Below, piece by piece: positions 1-8,867 of a stretch of DNA of 17,356 nt. Position 1 is the stretch's first letter. Each line of letters starts with the position of its first letter. Below the pieces are notes generated by a model, which saw only the letters and a list, made by a program, of their open reading frames with translations, was not told where the DNA came from and searched no databases. The DNA is taken from the NCBI GenBank assembly GCA_014904845.1, contig MU119822.1:1-17356 (forward strand), read 5' to 3'. This stretch comes from Acephala macrosclerotiorum. Taxonomy: Eukaryota; Ascomycota; Leotiomycetes; Helotiales; Mollisiaceae. A program made the translations under genes and the position numbers.

Positions 1-2905
1 TAAATAATTATTACGAGTTTTTTTTTTTTTTTTTCTATATTCGTTTTAATATCAATTATTTCGAGTAATTTAATACGTAATTTTTATAAATTAATATTTT
101 TTTATAATTTCGTAATTTTGTAATCAAATTATTTAATTTCAAATAATGTAATTAAAACAAAAAATTCTTATTAATTAATTTTTAATTTTCGATTTTTAGT
201 AGTTTGAATTTCTTTTTAATAGTAATAAAAAACAGAATACACAAATCGCATATAAACAATTCTTAGTAAAGTCTATTAAAATAACTCATTTTTTGACGTC
301 GTTTTATTAATATAGAAAAACAATAAAATATAAAATAAAAAAATTCAATCGTAGATTAATTCGTTTTAATTAATAGATTAAATTTATTCGAAATAATTCG
401 TAATTTGTAAATCAATCAATCAATTAATTAGAGTAGAAATAGAAAAAGTTGTTATTTAGTCTATAGTAAACGAAAACTCCTTATATACTAAAAAACACGT
501 GACCAGCATTGCTCTCGAAACTAGTTATTTACAAGAATTTTAAAGAGAGAATATATAGTTTTATTATATTACTTTTTTAAAAAATATTTTAACAATTGCA
601 AAATCGACTATTTCAAATCTCGTGATTTAACGAGTATAATCTCGAATATTTTTATTTTTTTAAAAAGTTTTAAAAGCAATTAATAATATATTTTGATTTT
701 ATTTAAGTATTGGATTTTTTATTAAAATCTTTAGAGTTTACTCGATCGCTTTATTATTATTTTCAAGTAATAATCGGTTTATAAAAAACTTCGATAATTT
801 GATTAATTATAATTTTAAAATCGATTATTTTATTTTACAATTTGTAATTGTTAAAATATTTATTCGAGTTAATTTATAATAGTCTAAAAAGTTCCGCTTT
901 TTAATAGAGATTAAATCGTTTAAAAAAATCAAAATATTAAACCGTTTTCAATAAATATACTTTAAAAAAACAAATACGAATAAATTTAAAAATTGAAATA
1001 TATATAAAATATGTAATAATAAAAATAATAAATAAATATTATTCGAATAATACTTTTATATAAACTTTAATATTTTATAACTTTTATAATCGTTTAATAT
1101 AAATAAACGAAACTTTTTAAAGTTACGTAATATCGTTTAAAATATAAAAACTTTTTATAATTATTTAAAAGTAGTATTATTAAAAGTTTATTTATTTTTA
1201 ATTATAGTAAATTTCTAGTTTTTATAAGAATGTAATTTTATAGAAAACTATTATTATTAAACTAATTTACTTTTGAATATAATTAATAAATATAATATTC
1301 TTTCGATTATTAAAATATACTCGATAAATGAAATTTAAACTTTAGATTTTGATTGTTTTTTTAAATAAAGTATTTTTTGAGATTTTTTATAATCTTTGTT
1401 TCGTTTATATTTTAACGATTTTTCGGTTTAATAGTTTTAATAATCGAAATTTTTAGTTTTTAAAATCAATTTTTAAAAATATCGAAAATAATACTATTAA
1501 CGCGTGCAAAATCGATCTTGAATTGCTTTTTGATTTTAAGAACAAAATTCCGACGAAGAAAATCGATTATTTAACGTTTTTCGAGTAATATTATATTATG
1601 TTTAATAGTTAAAATTCGTTCGATAAAAACTCGAATTTGCTTATAAATTGAATTTTATTTAAAGCGTTTTTAAATAAGTATTCAATTCGTAAAACGTTAT
1701 TTTTAAACTAAAAAAAGTTTTTAATAATATATATAAACTTTTAATCGAGAGAAGCGATTCAATTTCTTGTTTTAAAATATATCTCGTAATATACTTTACT
1801 CGAAACTAGTTTTGTACTCGGATTTATTATTAGTTATATTTTTAAGCGCGTATTAAATATCGTTTTTAATATATAAAAATTTTATAATTACTTTTAATTA
1901 ATTGTAAAATTTAAAAAATTTTTATTAAAAAATAATTAAAATATTTAATTTTAAAATAAGAGTATAAAAAATAACAATGTATTAAACGAGACGATTAATT
2001 TAAAAAGTGATCAATTAATAAAAAATTTAATTTATTGTATATTTTTATATTTATTTTTTGTTTATTAATCGAAAAATAAATATAAATTATATCGTTTACG
2101 AAAAATATTCGATTAACGTAATAATTATTCGTAATTCGATAATATAATTTAAATCGATTAATTTAAATTAAATTAAAAATTTAAATAAATTTAAAAAACA
2201 ATTTATTTAATATTTTTTAAAAATTCTTAAAAATTAATTCGACGTTAATATTTAACGTTTTTTTACGAGAATAAATTAAACGTCAAATATAATTTTTTAT
2301 TAAAAAAACGATTATTAATTTAAAAACGTTAAAATAAATATAAACGTATTTTTTAATTTTTAATTTTATATATATATTTATAAAAATGAAATTTTATAAA
2401 TACGTCGTTTTTTCGAATTATAAACTTATTAAATTTCGTATAATACTACGAAAATCGTTATAATTTATAGTATATTTATAATGAAATAATTTTTCGTTTT
2501 TATTTTCGTAATATAAAACGATAATAATTTCAATTTTATTTTATAATTTTTTTTATTATTACGAATTATTTTATTTTTATTTAATATTTTATTAAAACTT
2601 CGTTTAAAATCGATTTAATTTTTATTTAATTAATAATTAAAAAGTTTTAATATATAATATTATTAAACGTAATAATATTAAAATCGATTTTAAATACGAA
2701 TTTTTAATTAATAAAAATACGTAAAATCAAATTGAAATTTCCGTAATTAATAAACTTTTAAGCAATTTTATAGCGATTAAAAAGTTCTAAAGTTCGTAAA
2801 TAGAAAAGTAAAATTTGATTTTTATCGCTTCGAATTGGAAATAAATCGATAATACGAAATAAAATGTTTTAAATAGTAAACTCGAAAACGAGTATTAATC
2901 CAGTA
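1..2905. repeat. A/T-rich, RIP-like degenerate block
   Basis: This stretch is overwhelmingly A and T; a hand-counted sample line (2221-2280) has 10 G/C in 60 bases, with four CpG and no CpA or TpG. RIP mutates C to T mainly at CpA, which leaves this pattern (TpA gained, CpA/TpG lost, CpG kept). No ORF of useful length survives on either strand. It starts near a run of about 20 T. The likely origin is inactivated transposable elements, but I cannot identify the family. A few short patches, for example 495-530 and 1500-1560, look less mutated. Confidence 0.85.
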
Positions 2906-2989
2906 GACTTTTTACCAACTATTAGAACATCGATCTCGCCCATAGTAAGTAATCAAAAAATGATATAAGTCTTGCGTGAGACGAGGAGA

Positions 2990-3244
2990 ATGTGAGGTTA
3001 AAAGGATTGCTCTAGGATGTAATATATTCGTGAGGTCGGGGAAGCGGTCGTTGAACCTTCTTTGTATTATTACCTTCCCCAACGAAATAGAGCTGTGCAT
3101 CGTCGGATGTGAGATTGAAAAGATTGCTCTGGGTTGTGATATATTCGTGAGGTCGGGGAAGCGGCCGTTGAACCTTCCCTGTATTATTACCTTCCCCAAC
3201 GAAAACCTTGACTAAACCAACGAAATAGAGTTGTGCATCGTCGG
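2990..3244. repeat. Two-copy 117-bp imperfect tandem repeat
   Basis: The segment starting GATTGCTCT at 3005 recurs at 3122, a period of 117 bp (39 codons). The blocks containing ATATTCGTGAGGTCGGGGAAG and CTTCCCCAACGAAA repeat in order. The second copy carries about 21 extra bases near 3203-3223. Differences seen between copies are mostly C/T or G/A transitions (GGTCG/GGCCG, CTAGG/CTGGG, AGCTG/AGTTG). Because the period is a multiple of three, an ORF stays open through it on both strands (plus 2976-3215, minus 2912-3199), so those ORFs are not by themselves evidence of a gene. It lies directly at the edge of the A/T-rich block and may be the less mutated end of the same element. Confidence 0.8.
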
Positions 3245-3383
3245 TTAGAATGTCCCAAATCGTCTATCATTCCTACTGGCTTATGAACGGTGTACTGCCG
3301 AGAGTGACCCGCCGCTCTCCGAAAGTTTGCGGGACGCATGTTCTTGAAAAACTCGTGGAGCTATCGTCACCCGCTGAGCCTGA

Positions 3384-3850
3384 TTGATCCTTACAAGACA
3401 TAACTTCCATGCCGTCGTTTCTCGTGCAGTCTTCGGGGTTCCCCTATTCGACTTCGTAAAGTGCGCGCTTGGATATAACAGTCAAGCCCTTTCTGTCGAT
3501 ACTTTACTTAATGCTGCGTGCGACGCTCGCAACAGCCTTCAAAGAGTAATTCAGGGTCTTCCTCAAGTAAAGAATACCTATAATGAAGTCGAGAAGGTCA
3601 GTTACAATCATCTATAGAGACCCAGTACTAACCAGAAGAGATATTGTGGTCACGGTACCACCCGTTAGCTCACTGGATCGTTGCCAGTAGCTTGTCCAAC
3701 ACAACGAGTGCCCCATACGATGCCTTGGCCTCGATCCTCGACCCGATCAAGAACCTGTTTATAAGACGCAATCTGGATTTCGTACTCAAGAGACTTGCGG
3801 TCCTCGCAGGATATGAAGATGAAGATGATGATAAAGTGGGCGGTAGATAG
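3384..3850 (+). pseudogene. Unrecognised coding fragment, two open segments, no start
   Basis: Two open segments look protein-like. The first (3384-3596) contains FGVPLFDFVKCALGYN and NTYNEVEK. The second (3641-3850) contains APYDALASILDPIKNLFIRR, a helical stretch, and ends in an acidic YEDEDDDK tail before TAG. A possible intron at 3597-3640 (donor GTCAGT, branch-like TACTAAC, acceptor GAAGAG) would join them in frame, although the branch point lies only about 9 bases from the acceptor. The first segment has no ATG. An upstream ATG ORF at 3250-3387 is in another frame, and I found no canonical intron linking it. I do not recognise the family. A decayed or lineage-specific gene is the best guess, and the chance that it is not coding at all is real. 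Confidence 0.28.
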
Positions 3851-3995
3851 AGGAGAGTGTGGTCTGTTATTAAGAGACTCTGCAGAGTGCGGCAACAGAC
3901 AACAAGTCAACAACCACAGCACCACGGCATTGAACAACGCATGCAAGATCCAAGGATATCGAAGCCTGATGAAGATGACTCTGAAAAAGCCCGCT

Positions 3996-4070
3996 AGCAC
4001 TTTTGCGGGCGACAGGTTTATGGTGGGCGACAGTTTTATAGGCGACAGGTTTGCGTGCAACAGGTTTGCG
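3996..4070. repeat. Short ~15-bp imperfect tandem repeat
   Basis: Four degenerate copies of GGCGACAGGTTT-type units lie at about 4007-4024, 4025-4039, 4040-4055 and 4056-4070. On the plus strand they would read as GDRF/GDSF/GDRF/CNRF. On the minus strand they would read as a KPVA-like or LSP-like series. The repeat sits just before the 5' leader of the gene at 4232. Its inferred reading frame is not supported as a gene. Confidence 0.7.
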
Positions 4071-4231
4071 GGATGCCTCCCCACACCATACTCCTCCCAC
4101 TTATCCCGCGCACAAAACACCTTGTGCCTAAACACTAATTCCGGGATCAACGCACCTATTGCCAGCCATCTCGACCTTCTCATCACTACCAGACTAACAT
4201 TCACTCTCGGACCCACTCAAACCATTCCACT

Positions 4232-4814
4232 ATGCCGCACCAACTCCACAACCGCACTCCTGTGACCAGCACCGAGCCCACTTCATCTAGTGCAGCTTCG
4301 AGCGCGACTCTCGAGCATACCGAGCCCGCGACCGAGAGACCCACGCTTAGAGAAAGAACAAAGTCGAGGAGGCCAAAGAGAGGATTAAGGGGATTATCCG
4401 AGGAAGGTGCTAGGGGGTGCCAATTGCCACTCGCAAGAAACATCGTACTGATTAGAATTAGAATCGCCGAACGTGGCCTTTGATGAGACGCCCTCGCTGC
4501 CAAAACAAAAGAGACGCAGGGTCGAACAGTCTCAGGACCTCGTCAACACTGGGAGCCTATGGATACCTGTAGTAGAGAGCCTCGACATGCTCTACCAGGC
4601 CCGGGACAAGCACCAACGCATAACAACAACTATTGTCGACAAAATAGGGACCCAGAATCACAAACTGATTTCCGCGTTGCGGGAGCTCCTAGATGCCCAA
4701 AAATGCAGACTCCTTGAGGGCTTCAAAGACACAGACAATCGAACTCATACTCTCGTCGGCGATTTAGTTGAGGATTTGCAAGCGTATCAGCCTCCAGACC
4801 CTCTCCATACTTAG
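4232..4814 (+). CDS. Hypothetical two-exon protein with basic NLS-like cluster
   Basis: Proposed exons are 4232-4406 and 4462-4814, joined over a 55-bp intron (donor GTGCTA, acceptor ATTAG; an acceptor 6 bp earlier at 4455 is also in frame). The result is about 175 residues. The N-terminal third is low-complexity and rich in Ser, Thr, Glu and Pro (TSTEPTSSSAASSATLEHTE), followed by a basic patch (RERTKSRRPKRG). After the junction comes PKQKRRRVEQ, resembling a monopartite nuclear localisation signal. The C-terminal part is amphipathic and helical (ESLDMLYQARDKHQR, LISALRELLDAQKCRLLEGF), possibly a coiled coil. The start follows a pyrimidine-rich leader typical of fungal 5' UTRs. I do not recognise a family. 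A nuclear role is inferred only from the basic cluster. Confidence 0.45.
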
Positions 4815-4928
4815 GCCAAAGGGTTGACGACGCTGCCCACTAGCTGACGGCCTTACAGAGCTCGTGACCACAAATAGCGGTGCCAGACATTTAAGGTGCA
4901 GCCTTGCAAGGAACTACTGCGACCGAAA

Positions 4929-5570
4929 ATGAGCAACGCAGCTGTCCCGGGGACTTCCGACAACGAAGTTATTTCCTTACTGCTTAGTACGTCTGGGCCA
5001 TCTAACTTCTTATTCGTGAACGAGACGAGTGATGCACCGCCTTATAAGCCGTTCTTATTCGTGAACGAGACGAGTGGTGCATCGCCTGATAAGTCGGGAA
5101 ACCGCCACGATGTTCGTTCTTATAGTCGGAAATACAACTCGAAGCAATTCAGGGAAACTTATAAAACTTCTCGAAAACGAGCTATAATACGATCGAAATA
5201 TGCTTTATTAACGGCTCAAAGTCTGGAATTTGATGCCTTTTGTTATTTAGAATACGATAAGGACTTTTTATTTCTCAAAAAAAGATTGAGGTTCTCAACT
5301 CGGGATTCGGACTCCCTATTTAAAGCTTCAATATTGATTGAGCTTAACGAATCGCCTTATAGCACCACTCCACTTTCTGCAGTTGCTAAAACTCTAGAAC
5401 CAAGTGGACTTAAAAGAGACCTTAAAAAGGCTACATCACTAGTGCTCCCAGAGTCTGACTACACGCCTGACGTTTTGTTCATTAACGCAACAAGCGGGTC
5501 TCTCACCCACAAGTCCAAAGACCGCCACAGATTCAAAAAAAAGATCGCAAAAGTACAATCCAATAAATGA
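4929..5570 (+). CDS. Hypothetical protein with 15-residue FLFVNETS repeat
   Basis: The ORF encodes 213 residues from ATG 4929 (context ACCGAAAATG). The frame is open upstream to 4896 but only with a GTG start. Two tandem 15-residue units follow each other near residues 27-56: FLFVNETSDAPPYKP then FLFVNETSGASPDKS (DNA 5007-5051 and 5052-5096, 45-bp period). A third, diverged unit, VLFINATSGSLTHKS, lies near the C-terminus. Units two and three are both followed by a basic GNRHDV/KDRHRF-like segment. The middle is rich in Arg/Lys (SRKRAIIRSKY, FLKKRLRFSTRD). No signal peptide or membrane segment is evident. The DNA is more A/T-rich than the enzyme genes of this window. I do not recognise the family; a lineage-specific gene or a gag-like remnant of a mobile element are both possible. 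Confidence 0.45.
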   Translation: MSNAAVPGTSDNEVISLLLSTSGPSNFLFVNETSDAPPYKPFLFVNETSGASPDKSGNRHDVRSYSRKYNSKQFRETYKTSRKRAIIRSKYALLTAQSLEFDAFCYLEYDKDFLFLKKRLRFSTRDSDSLFKASILIELNESPYSTTPLSAVAKTLEPSGLKRDLKKATSLVLPESDYTPDVLFINATSGSLTHKSKDRHRFKKKIAKVQSNK

Positions 5571-5865
5571 AATTAATATTTAACTTTTTCCACTAAAGCG
5601 GATCGGCCTTATAAAACCAAAGCGGAGTAAATATAACGTTTTAAGAACTTAATCATATTAATAGTTTTATCATTTGCTTTTGTGCCATATATCGTCCTTA
5701 TTTGCTATCTTAACTGAACAGTAATCACGTGTCAAGAACATGTTTGAATCGGGCATAATACGACCGACCAATAAGAGAAAAACATCAGCTAGTCGATGAG
5801 CCATGGTTGAATCATCTAAGACTATATATATCCTATTGTGCCTCGCATTCCTCACGTCTGGTGAA

Positions 5866-5895
5866 TTAGCACGTGCTAACTTCTGACATCACGTG
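5866..5895. promoter_or_regulatory. E-box pair with 14-bp perfect palindrome
   Basis: TTAGCACGTGCTAA (5866-5879) is a perfect palindrome centred on a CACGTG E-box, and a second CACGTG starts exactly 20 bp after the first (5890-5895). CACGTG is the core bound by fungal bHLH factors. Two sites spaced by about two helical turns could hold paired dimers. No transcription start is visible nearby, so the function is inference. Confidence 0.4.
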
Positions 5896-6008
5896 CTTCT
5901 ACTTTCCCTTTTTCTGAGCACCGCAGGTTTCAGGGCCCCGGCGTCGAAGCGTGCGTTACGAGTATACTAATACTACCGCAGTGTCCATTCCTCCGACCTT
6001 ACTGAACT

Positions 6009-6033
6009 AGTCATGTGCAAGATGCACATGACT
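6009..6033. other. Perfect 10-bp inverted repeat, 5-nt loop
   Basis: AGTCATGTGC (6009-6018) and GCACATGACT (6024-6033) are exact reverse complements separated by AAGAT. Possible roles are a protein-binding palindrome or an RNA hairpin in the 3' region of the PRXL2-like transcript. The sequence alone does not decide between them. Confidence 0.6.
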
Positions 6034-6286
6034 CATTCCACACGTTCGCACTAGCCTCTAGGCTTCTACACGCTTGACTTCACCTTCCGCCTCTTGACTA
6101 TGGTCTACCAGTTGCGAAGACTTGTAGAATAATTCTATAGCCATGACTCGTCCATCTCGCCCTTTGGGCTAACTTTATCCATGAGCCCAATCGCAGGGAA
6201 AGCTATTAGAACAAACCTGATCAACAGTATGCTCAACACCACACGTGTTGGAAAGTTGATGTTTTCGCTTCTTCGTCTTATCTCTA

Positions 6287-7009
6287 TCATCTCTCAATTC
6301 CATTGTGCGAATTACCCTCCCCCTTAAGGACTTTTACCAACTCCTCCGCCGTCAAATGATCCGACGTAGTCTTCATCCTATGCACCCACTCGCACTTTCC
6401 AGCTCTGAAAATCCACTCCCCACCATTCTGACTATAGCCTCCACCCTTGAACGCCCCAAATCCGCTCCAGACCATCTGTCTCACACTTCTCATGATAAGG
6501 CTGAATAGCGAATGTTTCATATAGGCTGGTCTTGTAGAACTGGCTAAGGATTTGTTCATCTGGAGCTTTTCGTATATGCGACAAGTAGGGTCCGTGAAGA
6601 TTGGAAATTCGCAGGATGTTTCTACAGTATAAGGAAGGATGCGGGACGGGTCACCGCAGCCGATGAGAACAACTCGGGAGGATCCGATAGGCAGTGGAAG
6701 TGTAGAGAGGACATTGGGGGTGATACTCGTCGGTAGGGAGCGGACATAATCTTGATCGAGGGAGCAGAAGAAGTGGCGTACTAATTTATAGACTGTTGGT
6801 AGCCATTTCAAGGTAGGGAACACGCTAGTAATGAGAAGAGATTTACTGAATATGACAATGACGGTGATGACGCCGTCCTTTGGATCAATCATTTGACCAA
6901 ATCGGGTGGATTTGCCGTCGTGAGAAAGTACCGGAAGGTTATAGGCGTCGGAGATAGCCTTTTCATCAGGAATGACGTCGGGAGATTTGGGGAGGGATGG
7001 TTTAGACAT
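6287..7009 (-). CDS. PRXL2/AhpC-TSA-like thioredoxin-fold protein
   Basis: Exons are complement(6847-7009) and complement(6287-6780), giving 218 residues. The 66-bp intron (6781-6846, GTAAAT...TTAG) is in frame and free of stops, but removing it restores the family hallmark IFIRHFFC across the junction, so I regard it as real. Start is ATG 7009 (TCACAATG); the open frame extends to 7048 only with a TTG. The protein fits the AhpC/TSA antioxidant (peroxiredoxin-like 2) family. It has DGKSTRFGQMID, the strand VITVIVIF, RHFFC with Cys60 at the candidate catalytic position, VVLIGCGDPSRILPY, FPIFTDPTCRIYEKLQM, a QNGGEWIF strand and the C-terminal CEWVHRMKTTSDH. The usual CxxC-type second cysteine is Asp63 (CSLDQDYV), so a thioredoxin-like disulfide at that motif is not possible. 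Substrate and partner are unknown. No signal peptide is evident, so it is probably cytosolic. Confidence 0.88.
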   Translation of the reverse strand: MSKPSLPKSPDVIPDEKAISDAYNLPVLSHDGKSTRFGQMIDPKDGVITVIVIFSKSLLITSVFPTLKWLPTVYKLVRHFFCSLDQDYVRSLPTSITPNVLSTLPLPIGSSRVVLIGCGDPSRILPYTVETSCEFPIFTDPTCRIYEKLQMNKSLASSTRPAYMKHSLFSLIMRSVRQMVWSGFGAFKGGGYSQNGGEWIFRAGKCEWVHRMKTTSDHLTAEELVKVLKGEGNSHNGIER

Positions 7010-8400
7010 TGTGAGTGAGCAAGATGATAATGTAGAGTCAACGTCCAAGCCGGTAGGGAGGTTGTTTGGTCAATAGGATTGATATGCAAGAGCCAAGGCG
7101 AGGCTTGTAGTACAGGAAAGGTGCCCCAGTGAATGAGCTAAGAAACGTGGAAAACGAAATCGATTTTTCTGTGTCGATCTGCCAGTCTACTCTTGCATTG
7201 ACATCTTGGCATGTTGCGCCAGGCCCGATACGTGGAAGCCCAGGTAGTTGTTGCCAGGTAAATGCAGGAGTTATGGATTATTATTGGAGTTGAGCGGCAT
7301 GTCACAGGCTTAGCCAAGACTAAAATGGTTCCAACAACCTTGCTGTGCGGAGGATCCGGCAGCGAAATGGCGGCCCCAAGTCCCTGCAAGTCATTTACCA
7401 CAGTGTGGTGGGGTCGCTGCCCGCGAACAATGTGCGCGTCATTTGTTCTAATTTGGCATCTTCATGTGAAGGTATCCTGATGACAGCTGACAGCGCCACC
7501 AGCTAACAGATCTTCGGCTAGTGAGAACGATATTGCTGCACACCTCAGGAGAACATTCCGGGAGGGATGGTGTCACAGTAAATGAAGGGATTGGTGTAGG
7601 CGGTGCCCGTGGAGTCCTAGCTGATATACTTAGCTTGCCCCGATGTAGGCCAGGAGGAGGCACGGAAAGGGGACAGCATTAGTTCGTGAGTGGTCCATGG
7701 GGGACTGCATTTTGTGCACCGAAGTGAGAGAGGAAGCGAATGTTAGCGCGGAACCCGTCAACGTTGGTATTAAAGATTGCGTGGAGGACCTGAATCTTCT
7801 GCTATCTAGCCGCCAGAATGGGCATCATCATCCATCGCAACACGACCATGACTCCTTGAGTACGGTAAATATTGCAGATCACTGTTGCCAGATCTTGCAA
7901 AACCCCTGCGATCTGTAGCTGCAAGGTAACGGCAGAACTGTGTGAATGAGTTTTACCATTGACCGTGGCAAGTACTGTGCAACATATGATGGCATTGCTG
8001 TCTTCCGGCAGAATGGCTTTCGATTAGAAAGTGTTGCTCTCACAGTCATTACCCTTTAATGCTGCCTTCCGTGAAATCGTCCAGGAGCCGAAGTGCGCGT
8101 GATACGGAATAAATGCTTCTCTCGACTGGAGAGATCAAGATCCTTGTCAGGAATTTGTCAGTGCAAAAGCCGCCATCTCGAATTGTTCAGAGGCTTGCAT
8201 ACACAGCACTCCATTATCAATGAGCCAAGCGTATGTGGGGAAGGGAAGTTAGTAACATATTTGCATGTGGCATGTTCCGAGAATGCGAGGATGTACTTCT
8301 GCACCGATGCCTACAGTAAGCTGCTCCGCGCTATGGTGGTGTGCTGCTCGAAAGCAATTGTGCCATGATAGGTGTCAGGCAACCCGAGGCTATCGGTTTG
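7010..8400. other. Long divergent intergenic region, no supported gene
   Basis: This is the shared upstream region of the minus-strand PRXL2-like gene and the plus-strand dioxygenase. The short ORFs here look random or antisense. The best of them (plus 7697-7918, 73 codons, with a His-rich HHHPSQHDHD stretch) has no recognisable family and no splice context that I trust. No RNA gene or repeat was recognised. Confidence 0.55.
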
Positions 8401-8403
8401 GTG

Positions 8404-8413
8404 TATATAAATA
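8404..8413 (+). promoter_or_regulatory. TATA box for the dioxygenase gene
   Basis: TATATAAATA is followed by a long pyrimidine-rich stretch (8414-8500), the usual fungal arrangement of TATA box, CT-rich initiator region and 5' leader. The ATG is about 455 bp downstream, so the leader would be long, or contain an intron: CTAAC and CATAG, a branch-point and acceptor pair, lie at 8853-8866 directly before the ATG. Confidence 0.55.
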
Positions 8414-8580
8414 CTACCTTCTCCAGCCCCTTATCTGCTACTTCTACATAACACTTCATTTGCCTACCACTCCCTTCAACCACTTTCTATCTCCACTTGA
8501 GAGTTGACTTTTGTCTTGATTTATCAGGCTGTTAGCTGATCAATAAGCGAAACAAATACCTCGATCATTTCGAGTCCAAA

Positions 8581-8623
8581 ACTTAGCTTCTGCACCTTCT
8601 TCAGGCAAGAAGCTCCGCTAAGT
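8581..8623 (+). other. Nested hairpin in the dioxygenase 5' leader
   Basis: ACTTAGC (8581-8587) pairs with GCTAAGT (8617-8623). Inside, CTTCTT (8596-8601) pairs with AAGAAG (8607-8612) around the loop CAGGC. If the transcript starts near 8440 this lies in the 5' UTR and could affect translation. Confidence 0.5.
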
Positions 8624-8760
8624 GTTCCTGAATTTCTCAACTTCACATCGTAACATCACAACACTACCACAACTAGCCTCCACATCACCTTGAACAAACC
8701 TCACTCAAGATCATATATCACACTGTATACCCTCCCACCTTTCATATACTCCTCTGCATC

Positions 8761-8856
8761 ATGATGGCAGCTCGGTTTGGTCAAGAACTTGGAACCTTGC
8801 CTTCAATCCCCGCGTCGTCAATCCAGCGCAACGCGTCTGTTCCAAGTGCAAGCTAA
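8761..8856 (+). other. Upstream ORF or 5' leader exon
   Basis: An ATG-initiated 31-codon ORF (two consecutive ATGs, ending TAA at 8854-8856) precedes the main ATG by 11 bases. As a uORF it would reduce initiation at 8868. Alternatively its end is intronic: GCTAAC followed by TCATAG looks like a branch point and acceptor of a leader intron ending at 8866, although I find no strong donor. Confidence 0.4.
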
Positions 8857-8867
8857 CCCCTCATAGT

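Larger units (their letters stand above)
5571..6286. other. Intergenic region, no gene found
   Basis: The short ORFs here look random. The region is the upstream flank of neither clear gene: the ORF at 4929-5570 ends on its left and the minus-strand PRXL2-like gene ends on its right. It contains several CACGTG hexamers (5726-5731, 5870-5875, 5890-5895, 6242-6247) and one perfect hairpin (6009-6033), listed separately. Confidence 0.6.

Noticed and set aside
3989..4010. GCCCGC...GCGGGC hairpin resembling a bacterial terminator
   Set aside because: This is fungal nuclear DNA, where such hairpins do not end transcription, and there is no gene ending here.
3665..4216. 183-codon minus-strand ORF
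   Set aside because: It runs antisense across the more protein-like plus-strand segment, the 15-bp minisatellite and the likely 5' leader of the gene at 4232. No domain is recognisable.
7262..8507. Four plus-strand ORFs of 72-91 codons
   Set aside because: They have no family, no convincing start context or splice borders, and lie in the promoter region of the dioxygenase.
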